Positions 16,913-25,779 of a stretch of DNA of 64,000 nucleotides are shown one piece after another (position 1 is the first letter of the stretch; each line of letters opens with the position of its first letter). The DNA lies in NCBI RefSeq assembly GCF_028765165.1, contig NZ_JARADB010000003.1, positions 1,374,042 to 1,438,041 on the forward strand, read 5' to 3'. The notes beneath the pieces are model-generated. The model saw nothing but the letters and a program-made list of their open reading frames with translations. It did not search any database and was not told the DNA's origin. Position numbers and translations under genes: made by a program. Source of the stretch: Paenibacillus sp. MAHUQ-63. GTDB lineage: Bacteria; Bacillota; Bacilli; Paenibacillales; NBRC-103111.

Positions 16913-17008
16913 AAGGTTCCTCCTTAACGCTCTTAGCCAGAAATTGATTTGAGAAATGTGACACAATTGAGGTAAGCTTATTCTATGAATATTCGGAGGT
17001 GCTCGATC

Positions 17009-17824
17009 ATGCCGGCCCAACCCTTGGTGTCCATTATTATTCCGACGTATAACCGTCGTATTGAGCTTGCGGAGCTCGCAGAATCATTATACCGTCAAAC
17101 GTACACAAACCTGCAAATTATCGTTGTCAACGATGCCGGTCCTCCGGTAGATTTCATTAAGGAGCTGTACCCGGAGCTCTCCATTCAAATTGTGAATATG
17201 CCGGAAAATGCCAAGCATGTCCATGCACGCAACCGCGGTTTGCAAGAGGTCAAAGGCGATTATATCATGCTGTGCGATGATGACGATCTGCTGCTTCCGA
17301 TTCATATCGAACGGATGCTGCAGGAGATCGAAGGCTATGATCTGGTGTATCCGGACGTTGAAATCTTCGATTATGTGTATGAGAACAACGCTCGTTCCAT
17401 CACGAACCGGTTTGTTTTTGCCTATGAATTCGATGTGCCGGCGATGCGCCGATTCTCCACCTTCTTCTCCTCCGGCTGCATTTTCCGCCCGGAGCTGATC
17501 GAAGCTTTGGGGCCGTTTGATACGGAAGTATTCCATTATTGGGACTGGGACTTCTTCTTGAGAGCAGCGGAGAAGTTCCGCGTGAAGCGCGCGCCGATCG
17601 CCAGCGTCCTGTACGCCTTCGCGCAGGCAGGCACCAGCAACATGTCCGGACAGCTCGACAACATGCGCCCTTATCTGGACATGCTGTCCGCCAAGCACGG
17701 GCTCGGCGACCTGCCGACCAAGAACTTCTTCCTTCTGCTCGAAGAGCCGGAAGTGAAAGCGCGCGAGGCCAAGACCGAGCTCGTCTGGGACGGAGAGCCG
17801 ATTCGCTCGCGCCTATTCGAGTAA
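17009..17824 (+). CDS. Family 2 glycosyltransferase
   Basis: GT-A fold transferase of 271 residues, no signal peptide. It begins PLVSIIIPTYNRRIELAELAESLYRQTYTNLQIIVVND, has the donor-site acid cluster YIMLCDDDDLLLPIHIERML, and HYWDWDFFLRAAEKF containing the probable catalytic acids. The ATG at 17009 follows CGGAGGTG; the upstream ATG at 16985 has no such site. It probably moves a sugar from a nucleotide donor to a surface polymer or lipid. It shares a divergent promoter region with the HAD/COG5610 gene and ends 12 bases inside the convergent AraC gene. The sugar cannot be predicted. Confidence 0.9.
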   Translation: MPAQPLVSIIIPTYNRRIELAELAESLYRQTYTNLQIIVVNDAGPPVDFIKELYPELSIQIVNMPENAKHVHARNRGLQEVKGDYIMLCDDDDLLLPIHIERMLQEIEGYDLVYPDVEIFDYVYENNARSITNRFVFAYEFDVPAMRRFSTFFSSGCIFRPELIEALGPFDTEVFHYWDWDFFLRAAEKFRVKRAPIASVLYAFAQAGTSNMSGQLDNMRPYLDMLSAKHGLGDLPTKNFFLLLEEPEVKAREAKTELVWDGEPIRSRLFE

Positions 17825-18658
17825 TCCTTTGGCATACAGACTGCGGAACTCGCTCGGCGTCATCCCCTCCTGCTCCTGAAACCGCTGATTGAAATAACTC
17901 GCGCTGGCATACCCGGCCAAGGCGGCGATATCTTTCACCGGCATCGTTTCCTTCTCGATTAGGTGCTGCTTGGCGAATTGGATCCGGCACAGCGTGATGA
18001 AGGAGAGCGGCGTCATCGAGGTCGCTTTGCGAAACAATTTGCAGAAATAGTACGTAGACACGCCTGTGAGCTCGGCCCATTCCTCCAGAATGAACGGTTC
18101 GCAGGCTTTTTGCTGCATCATCGGGAGCAGAGCAAGAATGCGGTCAACGGATTCCATCCCGCGGTTGCCCGTTAGCGGTGCGGCATAGCTCATAAACTCG
18201 CTCAAAATCTTATACGTTAGCGTAGAAAGATTCGTCTGCCTGAGAATGCCGTTATTTTCGGCTTCCAGCAGCAGCTCGTGAAAGGCTTCCTCCAGCTCCG
18301 TCCACCTCTTTAGCGTCCAAAGCGTCCGCAGAAAGCCTTTCTCCAACAAAAACTCCTTCAAATGCTTCCCGTAGAAATGAACCCAACGAACGTTCCACGG
18401 ATCATCCTTGGAAGAGTAGTAGCGCTGCTCCTGGTAAGGGAAGTACAGGAATGCGTCGCCCTTTTGCAGCACATGCTGATCCCCTTCGATCTCCACGTAG
18501 CCTTTGCCCGAGATGATGAAGTGAATGCTGTATGTTTCGTAGTACCCTTCTTGCCGGTAAACGGAATGGCCGGGGTGGTCGGTGTACCATCCGACGGATT
18601 CCGGAAAAATGAAATAAGAGGACTGCTGAAATCTCGGCAGCATCACTTGTCTCTGCAT
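17813..18658 (-). CDS. AraC-family transcriptional regulator
   Basis: Ligand-responsive activator of 281 residues. The N-terminal half is a cupin-type sensor (GWYTDHPGHSVYRQEGYYETYSIHFIISGKGYVEIEG), and the C-terminal 100 residues hold two helix-turn-helix motifs ending GYASASYFNQRFQEQEGMTPSEFR. The ATG at 18658 is preceded by GAGGGGG. It is divergent from a Gfo/Idh oxidoreductase gene (132-base gap), followed by an aldo/keto reductase, so it probably activates that pair in response to a sugar or sugar acid. It overlaps the convergent glycosyltransferase gene by 12 bases. Confidence 0.92.
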   Translation of the reverse strand: MQRQVMLPRFQQSSYFIFPESVGWYTDHPGHSVYRQEGYYETYSIHFIISGKGYVEIEGDQHVLQKGDAFLYFPYQEQRYYSSKDDPWNVRWVHFYGKHLKEFLLEKGFLRTLWTLKRWTELEEAFHELLLEAENNGILRQTNLSTLTYKILSEFMSYAAPLTGNRGMESVDRILALLPMMQQKACEPFILEEWAELTGVSTYYFCKLFRKATSMTPLSFITLCRIQFAKQHLIEKETMPVKDIAALAGYASASYFNQRFQEQEGMTPSEFRSLYAKGLLE

Positions 18659-18790
18659 ACGTACCCCCTCTTCCAAATGGCAATATTACGATATCGGATG
18701 CAATATATTATCATATTCATTTTAAATAACTCGATTTATAATAACAATATAACGCTATCAAATATTTTTCTAGAAGGAGATTATACCGTC

Positions 18791-19786
18791 ATGACAAAGC
18801 TTCGTTGGGGAATTCTAGGATGTGCCAAAATTGCGATCAGAGCTTGCATTCCCGGCATTCAGCAATCCGAGACCGGTGTTGTAAGCGCTATTGCGAGCCG
18901 CAATTTACAGAAGTCGCAGGAGACTGCGGAGCAGCTGGGAATTCCGAAAGCATACGGCAGTTATGAAGAATTGATTGCCGACCCGGATATCGATGCGCTG
19001 TACATCCCGCTGCCGAATCACCTTCATAAAGAGTGGACCATTCGTGCGGCAGAGGCCGGAAAACATGTGCTCTGCGAGAAGCCTGCCGCACTGACGGCGG
19101 CCGAGGCGGAGGAAATGGTTGCCGCGTGTGAGAAGGCCGGCGTCCAGTTCGCGGAAGCTTTCATGTATAGACATCATCCCCGCTTCGAGCGCATCAAGCA
19201 AATTATCGATTCCGGGGAAATCGGCGACATTCGCGGCATTCACGGCGCATTCACCTTCAGCAATCCGGGCGACAAGACGAATGTGCGCTACAAGCGCGAA
19301 TGGGGCGGCGGTTCGCTCTACGACGTAGGCTGCTATCCGATCTCCGCAGCGAGAATGATTCTAGGCAGAGAGCCTGAAGCGGTGACAACGCACGCCTTCT
19401 TCTCGCCGGAGCATGACGATGTCGACATGATGATGTCCGGGCTGGTGGAGTTCAGCGGCAATGTCGCGCTTACGTTTGACTGCGGCATGTGGGCGGGCTT
19501 CCGCAACACGCTGGAAATCGTTGGCGCGACAGGCCGCATCGAGGTTCCTTCCGCATTTGTCACGCCAACGGAGGAATCGGGCCATTTCATCGTCCATGCA
19601 GGCGGTGAGCGCCGAGTTGAGAATGCTCCTTTCCTTAATCAATATTCGCTTGAGGTTGACGACTTGGCTTACGCCGCTTGGGGTAAGAAAGCACCGAATT
19701 ACGCGGCTGGCGATGCCATTTTGAACATGAAAGTACTTGATGCCTGCCTGCAATCCGCAAGAGAGCGTTCCCGTATCGTTCTTTAA
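18791..19786 (+). CDS. Gfo/Idh/MocA-family oxidoreductase
   Basis: NAD(P)-dependent dehydrogenase of 331 residues acting on a sugar, sugar alcohol or derivative. The Rossmann start is RWGILGCAKIAIRACIPGI, the conserved lysine is in HVLCEKPAALTAAEA, and the C-terminal sheet domain has EWGGGSLYDVGCYPISAARMILG, the usual active-site helix. AGAAGGAG precedes the ATG at 18791. A cre-like sequence (TGTAAGCGCTATTG, 12 of 14) lies inside codons 30-35 and could mediate intragenic CcpA control. It forms an operon with the aldo/keto reductase 28 bases downstream and is divergent from the AraC gene. Confidence 0.92.
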   Translation: MTKLRWGILGCAKIAIRACIPGIQQSETGVVSAIASRNLQKSQETAEQLGIPKAYGSYEELIADPDIDALYIPLPNHLHKEWTIRAAEAGKHVLCEKPAALTAAEAEEMVAACEKAGVQFAEAFMYRHHPRFERIKQIIDSGEIGDIRGIHGAFTFSNPGDKTNVRYKREWGGGSLYDVGCYPISAARMILGREPEAVTTHAFFSPEHDDVDMMMSGLVEFSGNVALTFDCGMWAGFRNTLEIVGATGRIEVPSAFVTPTEESGHFIVHAGGERRVENAPFLNQYSLEVDDLAYAAWGKKAPNYAAGDAILNMKVLDACLQSARERSRIVL

Positions 19787-19814
19787 ACTACTAATGAATC
19801 GGTGAAAGGTTGGG

Positions 19815-20762
19815 ATGACCGCGATGAAGCACATTCAAATTAAAGGCTTGGACAAACCTGTATCCAAACTGATTATGGGCTCGGACTTTTTCCGTCTGGA
19901 CAACAAGCAGGAAGTTAGCGACATTCTTGGACACTATCTGGCGATCGGCGGCAATACGATCGACTCGGCATTCATCTATTGCGGCGGCCAGAGCGAGCAG
20001 GCGCTTGGCATTTGGCTCGATGAAGTGGGCAACCGGGATGACATCAATATCTTCACCAAAGGCGCGCACCACGACGCTAACGGCCCGCGGGTGAACGCGG
20101 AAGCGATCCGCAGCGACCTCTTCACGTCGCTTGAGCGGCTGCGCACCGATTATATCGATTTGTACGCGCTGCACCGCGACGATCCGGCTGTTCCGGTCGG
20201 CGCCATCTTGGAAGCGCTGAACGAGCATGTGGAAGCCGGACGCATCCGCGCCTTCGGCGGCTCCAACTGGACGCATGAGCGTCTGCAGGAAGCGAACGAC
20301 TATGCGGCGAAGAACGGGCTTATCGGCTTCAGCTTCTCCTCGCCGAACCTCTCCCTTGCGAAGGCCAAAGAGCCGTTCTGGAAGGACTGCGTGTCCATCG
20401 ACGAGGCAGGCCTGCGCTGGTATGAAGCGGCGCAGATGCCGCTTCTCTCGTGGTCTTCGCAGGCGCGCGGCTTCTTCACCGGCCGGTACACGCCGGATGT
20501 GCTCGACAATGCCGATCTCGTTCGCGTATTCTACAGCGACGAGAACTGGACGCGGCTGCGCCGCGCGGAACAGCTGGCACAGGAGAAAGGCGTCACCGCG
20601 ATCCAAATCGCGCTCGCCTATGTGCTGAACCAGCCGTTCCCGTCCTGCGCGCTCATCGGCCCTCGCACGCAGGCCGAGATGGAGTCATGCCGCGACGGTG
20701 CGGAGCTCGTGTTGACTCCGCAGGAGATGGCATGGCTAGATTTGACTGCAGCTGCGGTATAG
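19815..20762 (+). CDS. Aldo/keto reductase
   Basis: NADPH-dependent (beta/alpha)8-barrel reductase of 315 residues. The catalytic elements are in sequence order: TIDSAFIYCGGQSE (Asp and Tyr), INIFTKGAHHD (Lys and His) and the later FGGSNWTHERLQEA. AAAGGTTGGG stands before the ATG at 19815; a second ATG three codons on is possible. It follows the Gfo/Idh gene closely, and a terminator closes the pair, so the two enzymes likely act in sequence on one sugar-type substrate under the AraC regulator. Confidence 0.92.
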   Translation: MTAMKHIQIKGLDKPVSKLIMGSDFFRLDNKQEVSDILGHYLAIGGNTIDSAFIYCGGQSEQALGIWLDEVGNRDDINIFTKGAHHDANGPRVNAEAIRSDLFTSLERLRTDYIDLYALHRDDPAVPVGAILEALNEHVEAGRIRAFGGSNWTHERLQEANDYAAKNGLIGFSFSSPNLSLAKAKEPFWKDCVSIDEAGLRWYEAAQMPLLSWSSQARGFFTGRYTPDVLDNADLVRVFYSDENWTRLRRAEQLAQEKGVTAIQIALAYVLNQPFPSCALIGPRTQAEMESCRDGAELVLTPQEMAWLDLTAAAV

Positions 20763-20774
20763 CTGCTTTGTTTA

Positions 20775-20800
20775 CCCCGGCTGCTTGCGGCCGGGGTTTT
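20775..20800 (+). terminator. Terminator of the Gfo/Idh-AKR operon
   Basis: CCCCGGC pairs with GCCGGGG around an 8-base loop, followed by four T. Confidence 0.85.
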
Positions 20801-20900
20801 GTTGTGCCCGCTGGCCGGCTAACGGCACAGCAGCGGTGCGAGCATCCTAGCCGCCGACACATGCAGGGGCTTCCGGATGAGCTCGCAGCCTCCCTCGTTC

Positions 20901-21421
20901 TAACTATCGGACACAGCGGACGCTATTTGCCGTTATGGGGCTGATTCTCAGCTCTAACGGACACAGGTGACGCTATTCTGCTGAAATCGTAGCGAATCGA
21001 CCAAATAATCCGCGAATAGCGTCCTCCCTGTCCGTTAGAGTTTCATCGGACGCCTCAGCCTGCAGATAACGGCTCGTGTGTCCGTTAGATCAGTGCGATG
21101 CTGCTCGGCGGCCGCCAGAAGAATACCAAGCCGCTGCCCGGTGGAGGCGTGGTTAATGGGCGGCGCAACCGATGGCTTCCGATGCGCACGCAGCGCCCCT
21201 CGCTCTAACGGACACAGTGGACGCTATTTGCCGTTTTGGAGCTGATTTTCAGCTCTAACGGACACAGGTGACGCTATTCTGCTGAAATCGCAGCGAATCG
21301 CCCAAATAATCCGCGAATAGCATCCTCCCTGTCCGTTAGAGTTTCGTCGGACGCCTCCGCCGGCAGATAACGGCTCGTGTGTCCGTTAGATCAGTGCGAT
21401 GCTGCTCGGCGGCCGCCAGAA
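20901..21421. repeat. TAACGGACAC-family repeat, locus 2, as two copies of about 220 bp
   Basis: Bases 20901-21120 and 21206-21421 are near-identical direct copies; the first has a 4-base insertion in its opening TAACGGACAC. Each copy has two forward TAACGGACAC motifs with CGCTATT following, then two GTGTCCGTTA-like motifs preceded by CGAATAGCG, so each is itself an imperfect palindrome. Both end in the same GC-rich tail ending GGCGGCCGCCAGAA. The locus lies after the terminator of the AKR gene. Confidence 0.85.
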
Positions 21422-21464
21422 CACACCTTGAACGCCGGTTCATGCCGATTCAACTACATCCTGC

Positions 21465-21860
21465 TTTACTTCTATGTCTTTCTGTCACATCTACATCACC
21501 TGTATCTTCTACCTCGAGCTCATCTACTTTCCGTTACTATCCACGTCTTTCTGTCACATCTACATCACCCGTAACTTCTACCTCTCGCTCATCTACTTCT
21601 CCGTTACTTCTACGTCTTTCTGTCGTATCTTCACCACCCGTATCTTCTACCTCGAGCTCATCTACTTTCCGTTACTATCCACGTCTTTCTGTCACATCTA
21701 CATCACCCGTATCTTCTACCTCTCGCTCATCTACTTCTCCGTTACTTCTACGCTCTTTCTGTCACATCTACATCATCCGCATCTTCTACCTCTAGCTCAT
21801 CTACTTTCTCTTACTTCTACATCTTTCTGTCATATCTACAACTTCCGCATCATTTACTTC
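21465..21860 (+). repeat. Tandem repeat, 69-bp unit, pyrimidine-rich, about 6 copies
   Basis: The unit begins TCTTTCTGTCACATCTACAT and recurs every 69 bases from 21477, with one copy carrying a single-base insertion. The plus strand is strongly pyrimidine-rich. Because 69 is a multiple of three, long frames stay open on that strand, but none has a ribosome-binding site, and the one-base insertion breaks every repeat frame. Confidence 0.85.
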
Positions 21861-21998
21861 CCCCCATCTCCTTCATCACAGCACCAGCAGCGGATTCAAA
21901 GGACATACCGACACCCTGCCCAACGAGGTTGGGCATTGCTCCTCGCCCGCTCCCACGAAATGGTCGTTGTAACTTTTCCTAAATCCGTTTGTCTTATT

Positions 21999-22027
21999 TT
22001 GACAAAAGTACACAAAAGCCTTATATT
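21999..22027 (+). promoter_or_regulatory. Promoter of the DUF1304 gene
   Basis: TTGACA (21999-22004), 17 bases, TATATT (22022-22027), with the ATG 49 bases further on. Confidence 0.75.
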
Positions 22028-22075
22028 GATTTTAAACAAAACAATTGTGTAACATATAATGGAAGGTGATCTGAA

Positions 22076-22441
22076 ATGGCAATCATCAGCGCAATTTTCG
22101 TAGCGCTTGTAGCAGCAGAGCATGTATACATACTCATATTGGAAATGTTCCTGTGGACGACCCCCCGAGCGCTTAAAGCTTTCGGAACGACCAAAATGTT
22201 CGCGGAAGAAAGCAAATCATTGGCCGCCAACCAAGGATTGTACAACGGCTTTTTGGCAGCGGGGCTTATATGGGGCCTGCTTCATCCCGATGCCGCTGTG
22301 GGGCATCAGCTTCAGCTATTTTTTCTCGGCTGCGTGCTTGTTGCCGCAATCTATGGAGGCATCACGGCCAAACGATCGATTCTCATCGTTCAGGGCCTTC
22401 CCGCTCTCATCGCGATGATCGCTGTGCTAGTAGCAGGATAG
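22076..22441 (+). CDS. DUF1304 membrane protein
   Basis: Small integral membrane protein of 121 residues with four membrane segments (about 3-24, 50-66, 76-94 and 100-120). The signature EHVYILILEMFLWTTPRALKAFG and NQGLYNGFLAAGLIWGLL is that of DUF1304, whose function is unknown. GGAAGGTG precedes the ATG by 8 bases. It has its own good promoter and no operon partner; the DeoR gene begins 140 bases later. Confidence 0.9.
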   Translation: MAIISAIFVALVAAEHVYILILEMFLWTTPRALKAFGTTKMFAEESKSLAANQGLYNGFLAAGLIWGLLHPDAAVGHQLQLFFLGCVLVAAIYGGITAKRSILIVQGLPALIAMIAVLVAG

Positions 22442-22580
22442 CATGGAACCGCTGCATAGACCCGGCCCGGCCACTTCCGGTCTGATAGACGCTTATCCTT
22501 CCGCATGATAATATAGAAGCTAGCATGATTTTACATCGTTAGCCCGCTTTCGCGAAGAAGGAAAGCTTACAGGAGGTACC

Positions 22581-23336
22581 ATGGGAAAGACAGATATACG
22601 CCGCGATGCCATAATGCAAGCCATTAAAGATAAAGGCTCCATCGCCTTGATCGATATCGTTCAACAGTTTGGCGTATCGGAAGCTACGGCAAGACGGGAC
22701 CTTGAGATTCTGGAGCAAGAGAAACGCTGCATCCGAACCTTCGGAGGCGCCGTGTTGGAAAGCTTGAAGGTGGAAGTTCCCTTTTTTAACAAAATGGACC
22801 TCTATACAGAAGAAAAGAAAGAAATCGCCGACAAGGCGCTGAACTTCATCGAAGACGGCGACATCATCGGCTTGACGGGCGGAACGACCACAACGTTCAT
22901 CGCCAAGAAGCTCAACCAATTCAAAAACCTCACTGTCATCACCAATGCAGTGAATATCGCGTATGAACTGATCGGCACGCAAGGACTGCAGCTGATTCTG
23001 ACAGGCGGAGTCATCCGCACGCAAACGTTCGAGCTATCGGGCCCGCTGGCCAATGCGACGCTCGATAACCTAAGCATCCGCAAAACATTCATGGGCGTAG
23101 ACGGCATCTCGCTAACCCGCGGCATGATGATCTATAACGAGCTGGAAGCGGAGACGAACCGCCGGATGATGAAGCAGTCGATGGAAACGTATCTGGTCGC
23201 CGACCATTCCAAATTCAGCCGAAGCTCGCTCTTCGTCATCGGCGAGGTGCAGGAGACGACAGGCATTATCAGCGATTCCAAAATCACCCCGGAGATGAAG
23301 GATGCCTTCAAAGACGCCGGAGCCCCCTTCCTGTAA
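22581..23336 (+). CDS. DeoR/GlpR-family transcriptional regulator
   Basis: Repressor-type regulator of 251 residues. The N-terminal helix-turn-helix reads IDIVQQFGVSEATARRDLEILEQEKRCIRTFGGAV, and the rest is a DeoR sugar-phosphate sensor domain with the conserved IGLTGGTTTTFIAKKL loop and the late VADHSKF motif. AGGAGGT lies 6 bases before the ATG. Such proteins usually repress a neighbouring sugar operon in the absence of a phosphosugar, but neither neighbour is a sugar pathway gene, so its target may be elsewhere. It ends at a bidirectional terminator. Confidence 0.92.
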   Translation: MGKTDIRRDAIMQAIKDKGSIALIDIVQQFGVSEATARRDLEILEQEKRCIRTFGGAVLESLKVEVPFFNKMDLYTEEKKEIADKALNFIEDGDIIGLTGGTTTTFIAKKLNQFKNLTVITNAVNIAYELIGTQGLQLILTGGVIRTQTFELSGPLANATLDNLSIRKTFMGVDGISLTRGMMIYNELEAETNRRMMKQSMETYLVADHSKFSRSSLFVIGEVQETTGIISDSKITPEMKDAFKDAGAPFL

Positions 23337-23342
23337 AAAAAC

Positions 23343-23387
23343 AAAAAACTCGACCTCATGGCAAGTCGCCGTGGGATCGAGTTTTTT
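23343..23387. terminator. Bidirectional terminator between the DeoR gene and ybdD
   Basis: AAAAACTCGA pairs with TCGAGTTTTT, with a T tract on both strands, between convergent genes. Confidence 0.85.
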
Positions 23388-23390
23388 CAT

Positions 23391-23591
23391 TTAACAGCAG
23401 CGGTTGATTTTGCCGCTCTCATAGCGTTCATGCAGGGAGCGCATGTAGAATTCTTTCTCCGTCAACACCGGATTGCCGGGATGATGTTCCTGCTGGTGTT
23501 GCACATATTTGGCATAGTCCGGAATATTGAAAATGATTTTAATCGTAGTGTTTACCTTGCGCGAAAAACGGGCAATCGCTCTCAAGCTCAT
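23391..23591 (-). CDS. YbdD/YjiX-family small protein
   Basis: A 66-residue cytoplasmic protein whose core FNIPDYAKYVQHQQEHHPG, followed by LTEKEFYMRSLHERY and the ending NRCC, is the YbdD/YjiX (DUF466) signature. The family is almost always encoded next to cstA or btsT and is thought to assist those pyruvate/peptide carriers. The start ATG at 23591 overlaps the cstA stop as TGATG, so it is translationally coupled; the longer upstream frame lies inside cstA. Its exact biochemical role is not established. Confidence 0.85.
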   Translation of the reverse strand: MSLRAIARFSRKVNTTIKIIFNIPDYAKYVQHQQEHHPGNPVLTEKEFYMRSLHERYESGKINRCC

Positions 23592-25660
23592 CACGCTCCG
23601 AATGTAGATTGAACGAACGGCGATTCCTTCAGTTGAGGCTTCTGTTTCTGAACGATAATGTTGAACCATAAACGAATCGAAATGATGATCATCAGCAGAA
23701 CGACGATCCCGAAGAAGATCGTAAGGCCCGCATCGATGTAATTGTTCGTGACGATTTGTTGCATGACTTCCATATTTTTGGCGGGCGCAATCACTTGGCC
23801 GCTGTCAATGCCGGCCTGATATTTCTTCGCTGCCGCCAAGAATCCGATGCTCGGATTGGCAGAGAACGCTTTCTGGTATCCGGCAGTAAGGGTCGTCACA
23901 GCCAAGAAAACGAATGGAATGATGCTTACCCAAGCATGGCGGGCTTTGCCCATTTTGATCATAATGGTAACGGCAACGGCCAGAGCGATAGCGGCCAGCA
24001 TTTGATTCGCAATGCCGAACAATGCCCACAGCGAGTTAATGCCGCCGAACGGATCGACCGCCCCTTGATACAAGAAATATCCCCAAGCCAAGCAAACAAG
24101 CAGCGAAGCGATGAAGTTGTATCTGAAATTGGTCGTTTGACCGAAAGGCTTGTAGAAGTTGCCCACCAGATCCTGCAGCATGAAGCGGCCGACACGTGTC
24201 CCTGCATCTACAGCTGTTAAAATAAATACGGCTTCGAACAAAATCGCAAAATGGTACCAAAACGCTTTGGCGCCGCTCAGGAACGTTGAGAAAATCTCCG
24301 CCATACCGACAGCCAGCGTCGGCGCTCCGCCCGTACGGGAAAGAATCGTTTTCTCGCCGATCTCCTTGGCTGTGCTTGTAATTTGGTCCGGCGTCAAGGT
24401 GAAGCCCCAGGACGAAATTTTCGCAGCGACCGCAGCGGCATCCGTACCGATAACAGCAGGTGAAGAGTTCATGGCAAAGTAGATGCCCGGCTCCAAGGAA
24501 CATGCTGCAATAAGCGCCATAACGGCAACGAAAGATTCGGCGGCCATCCCGGCATAGCCGATGAACGGCGCATGGCTTTCTCGATCGATCATTTTCGGCG
24601 TCGTACCGGAGGAAATCAAGGCATGGAACCCGGACACGGCACCGCACGCGATAGTGATAAACAAGAACGGGAACAAATTACCGGAAAAGACAGGACCGGT
24701 GCCATCGATGAATTTCGTCACGGCAGGCATTTTGAGTTCAGGCAGGATCAGCATAATGCCTCCGGCCAGCAGCACAATTACGCCGATCTTCAAGAACGAG
24801 CTCAAATAATCCCGCGGCGCAAGCAGCACCCATACCGGCAAGACCGAAGCAATCAAACCATAAATGACCATCATGATTGCGATTTGCGGCGCACTGAACG
24901 TAAACATATTGGATAGAAGCGGACTTGCCGCAACGTATTGACCCAACCACAGAACGATCATAAGCAGTACGAAGCCAATGATGGAGCCCTCGATCACTTT
25001 CCCCGGACGAATATAGCGCATATAAAAGCCCATGAAAATCGCAATCGGCATCGTCATCGCGATGGTGAACATTCCCCACGGTGATTCTGCTAACGCTTTC
25101 ACAACAACGAGTCCAAGAACGGCCACGATGATAATCAAAATCGCAAGCGTCGCAATGGAAGCCAGCGTGCCGCTGAAACGGCCGATTTCATCCTTGGCCA
25201 TTTGGCCGAGCGACTTGCCGTCACGGCGCATAGAGCCGACCAGCGTTACGAAATCCTGCACGCAGCCGGCAAGAACAGCGCCGATGATGATCCAGAGAAT
25301 GCTCGGCAGGTACCCCATTTGCGCGGCAAGAATAGGTCCAACCAGCGGACCCGCCCCGGCGATAGCGGCGAAATGATGGCCGAACAGCACGTACTTGTTG
25401 GTCGGCACGTAATCTTTGCCATCGTTATTGACGTGTGCCGGCGTAGCCCGCTTATCGTTCAATTCGTAAATTTTTCGAGCGATGAAACGGCTGTAAAAGC
25501 GATAACCAAATGCATACGTACAAATCGCGGCGATAATGAGCCATACCGCCGAGATGCTTTCACCTCTGGACAAGGCGAGCATAGCGAACCCGGATGCGCC
25601 AAGCGCGGCGATGACCGCCCAGATGACGTAGGAAACAAATTTGTTTTTTAACAGCAACAT
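23591..25660 (-). CDS. cstA: CstA/BtsT-family pyruvate or peptide transporter
   Basis: Polytopic membrane carrier, 689 residues, close to the 700 or so of Escherichia coli CstA and BtsT, with about sixteen membrane segments. Typical motifs are HHFAAIAGAGPLVGPILAAQMGYLPSILW, GCVQDFVTLVGSMRRDGKSLGQ and ACGAVSGFHALISSGTTPK. Family members import pyruvate (BtsT, CstA) or peptides under starvation. The ATG at 25660 lies 10 bases after GGAGGG; the frame continues to a TTG at 25678 that overlaps that site. It is coupled to ybdD and preceded by its own promoter with a perfect cre site. The lytST pair next door should control it. Confidence 0.92.
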   Translation of the reverse strand: MLLLKNKFVSYVIWAVIAALGASGFAMLALSRGESISAVWLIIAAICTYAFGYRFYSRFIARKIYELNDKRATPAHVNNDGKDYVPTNKYVLFGHHFAAIAGAGPLVGPILAAQMGYLPSILWIIIGAVLAGCVQDFVTLVGSMRRDGKSLGQMAKDEIGRFSGTLASIATLAILIIIVAVLGLVVVKALAESPWGMFTIAMTMPIAIFMGFYMRYIRPGKVIEGSIIGFVLLMIVLWLGQYVAASPLLSNMFTFSAPQIAIMMVIYGLIASVLPVWVLLAPRDYLSSFLKIGVIVLLAGGIMLILPELKMPAVTKFIDGTGPVFSGNLFPFLFITIACGAVSGFHALISSGTTPKMIDRESHAPFIGYAGMAAESFVAVMALIAACSLEPGIYFAMNSSPAVIGTDAAAVAAKISSWGFTLTPDQITSTAKEIGEKTILSRTGGAPTLAVGMAEIFSTFLSGAKAFWYHFAILFEAVFILTAVDAGTRVGRFMLQDLVGNFYKPFGQTTNFRYNFIASLLVCLAWGYFLYQGAVDPFGGINSLWALFGIANQMLAAIALAVAVTIMIKMGKARHAWVSIIPFVFLAVTTLTAGYQKAFSANPSIGFLAAAKKYQAGIDSGQVIAPAKNMEVMQQIVTNNYIDAGLTIFFGIVVLLMIIISIRLWFNIIVQKQKPQLKESPFVQSTFGA

Positions 25661-25694
25661 ATCTATGACACCCTCCAATGAACATGATTAGTAT

Positions 25695-25708
25695 TGATAG
25701 CGCTTACA
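25695..25708 (-). promoter_or_regulatory. cre site over the cstA transcription start
   Basis: TGTAAGCGCTATCA on the minus strand fits the CcpA consensus at all 14 positions. It begins 4 bases after the -10 hexamer, so CcpA would block initiation when preferred sugar is present. Confidence 0.8.
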
Positions 25709-25711
25709 GGA

Positions 25712-25740
25712 AGTATAGCTTGTTTGGGCAACAAGCGGAA
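25712..25740 (-). promoter_or_regulatory. cstA promoter with weak -35 and an inverted repeat in the spacer
   Basis: On the minus strand TTCCGC (25740-25735), 17 bases, TATACT (25717-25712). The poor -35 suggests dependence on an activator, plausibly LytT. The spacer holds the inverted repeat GCTTGTT-N5-AACAAGC (25718-25736). Confidence 0.6.
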
Positions 25741-25779
25741 TACCTGAAACGCAACATGCCATTTTCGAGCCTCATGATG

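Noticed and set aside
21465..22052. Long overlapping open frames across the 69-bp repeats, up to 192 codons
   Set aside because: All plus-strand frames stay open because of the repeat composition, none has a ribosome-binding site, and a one-base insertion shifts the repeat frame.
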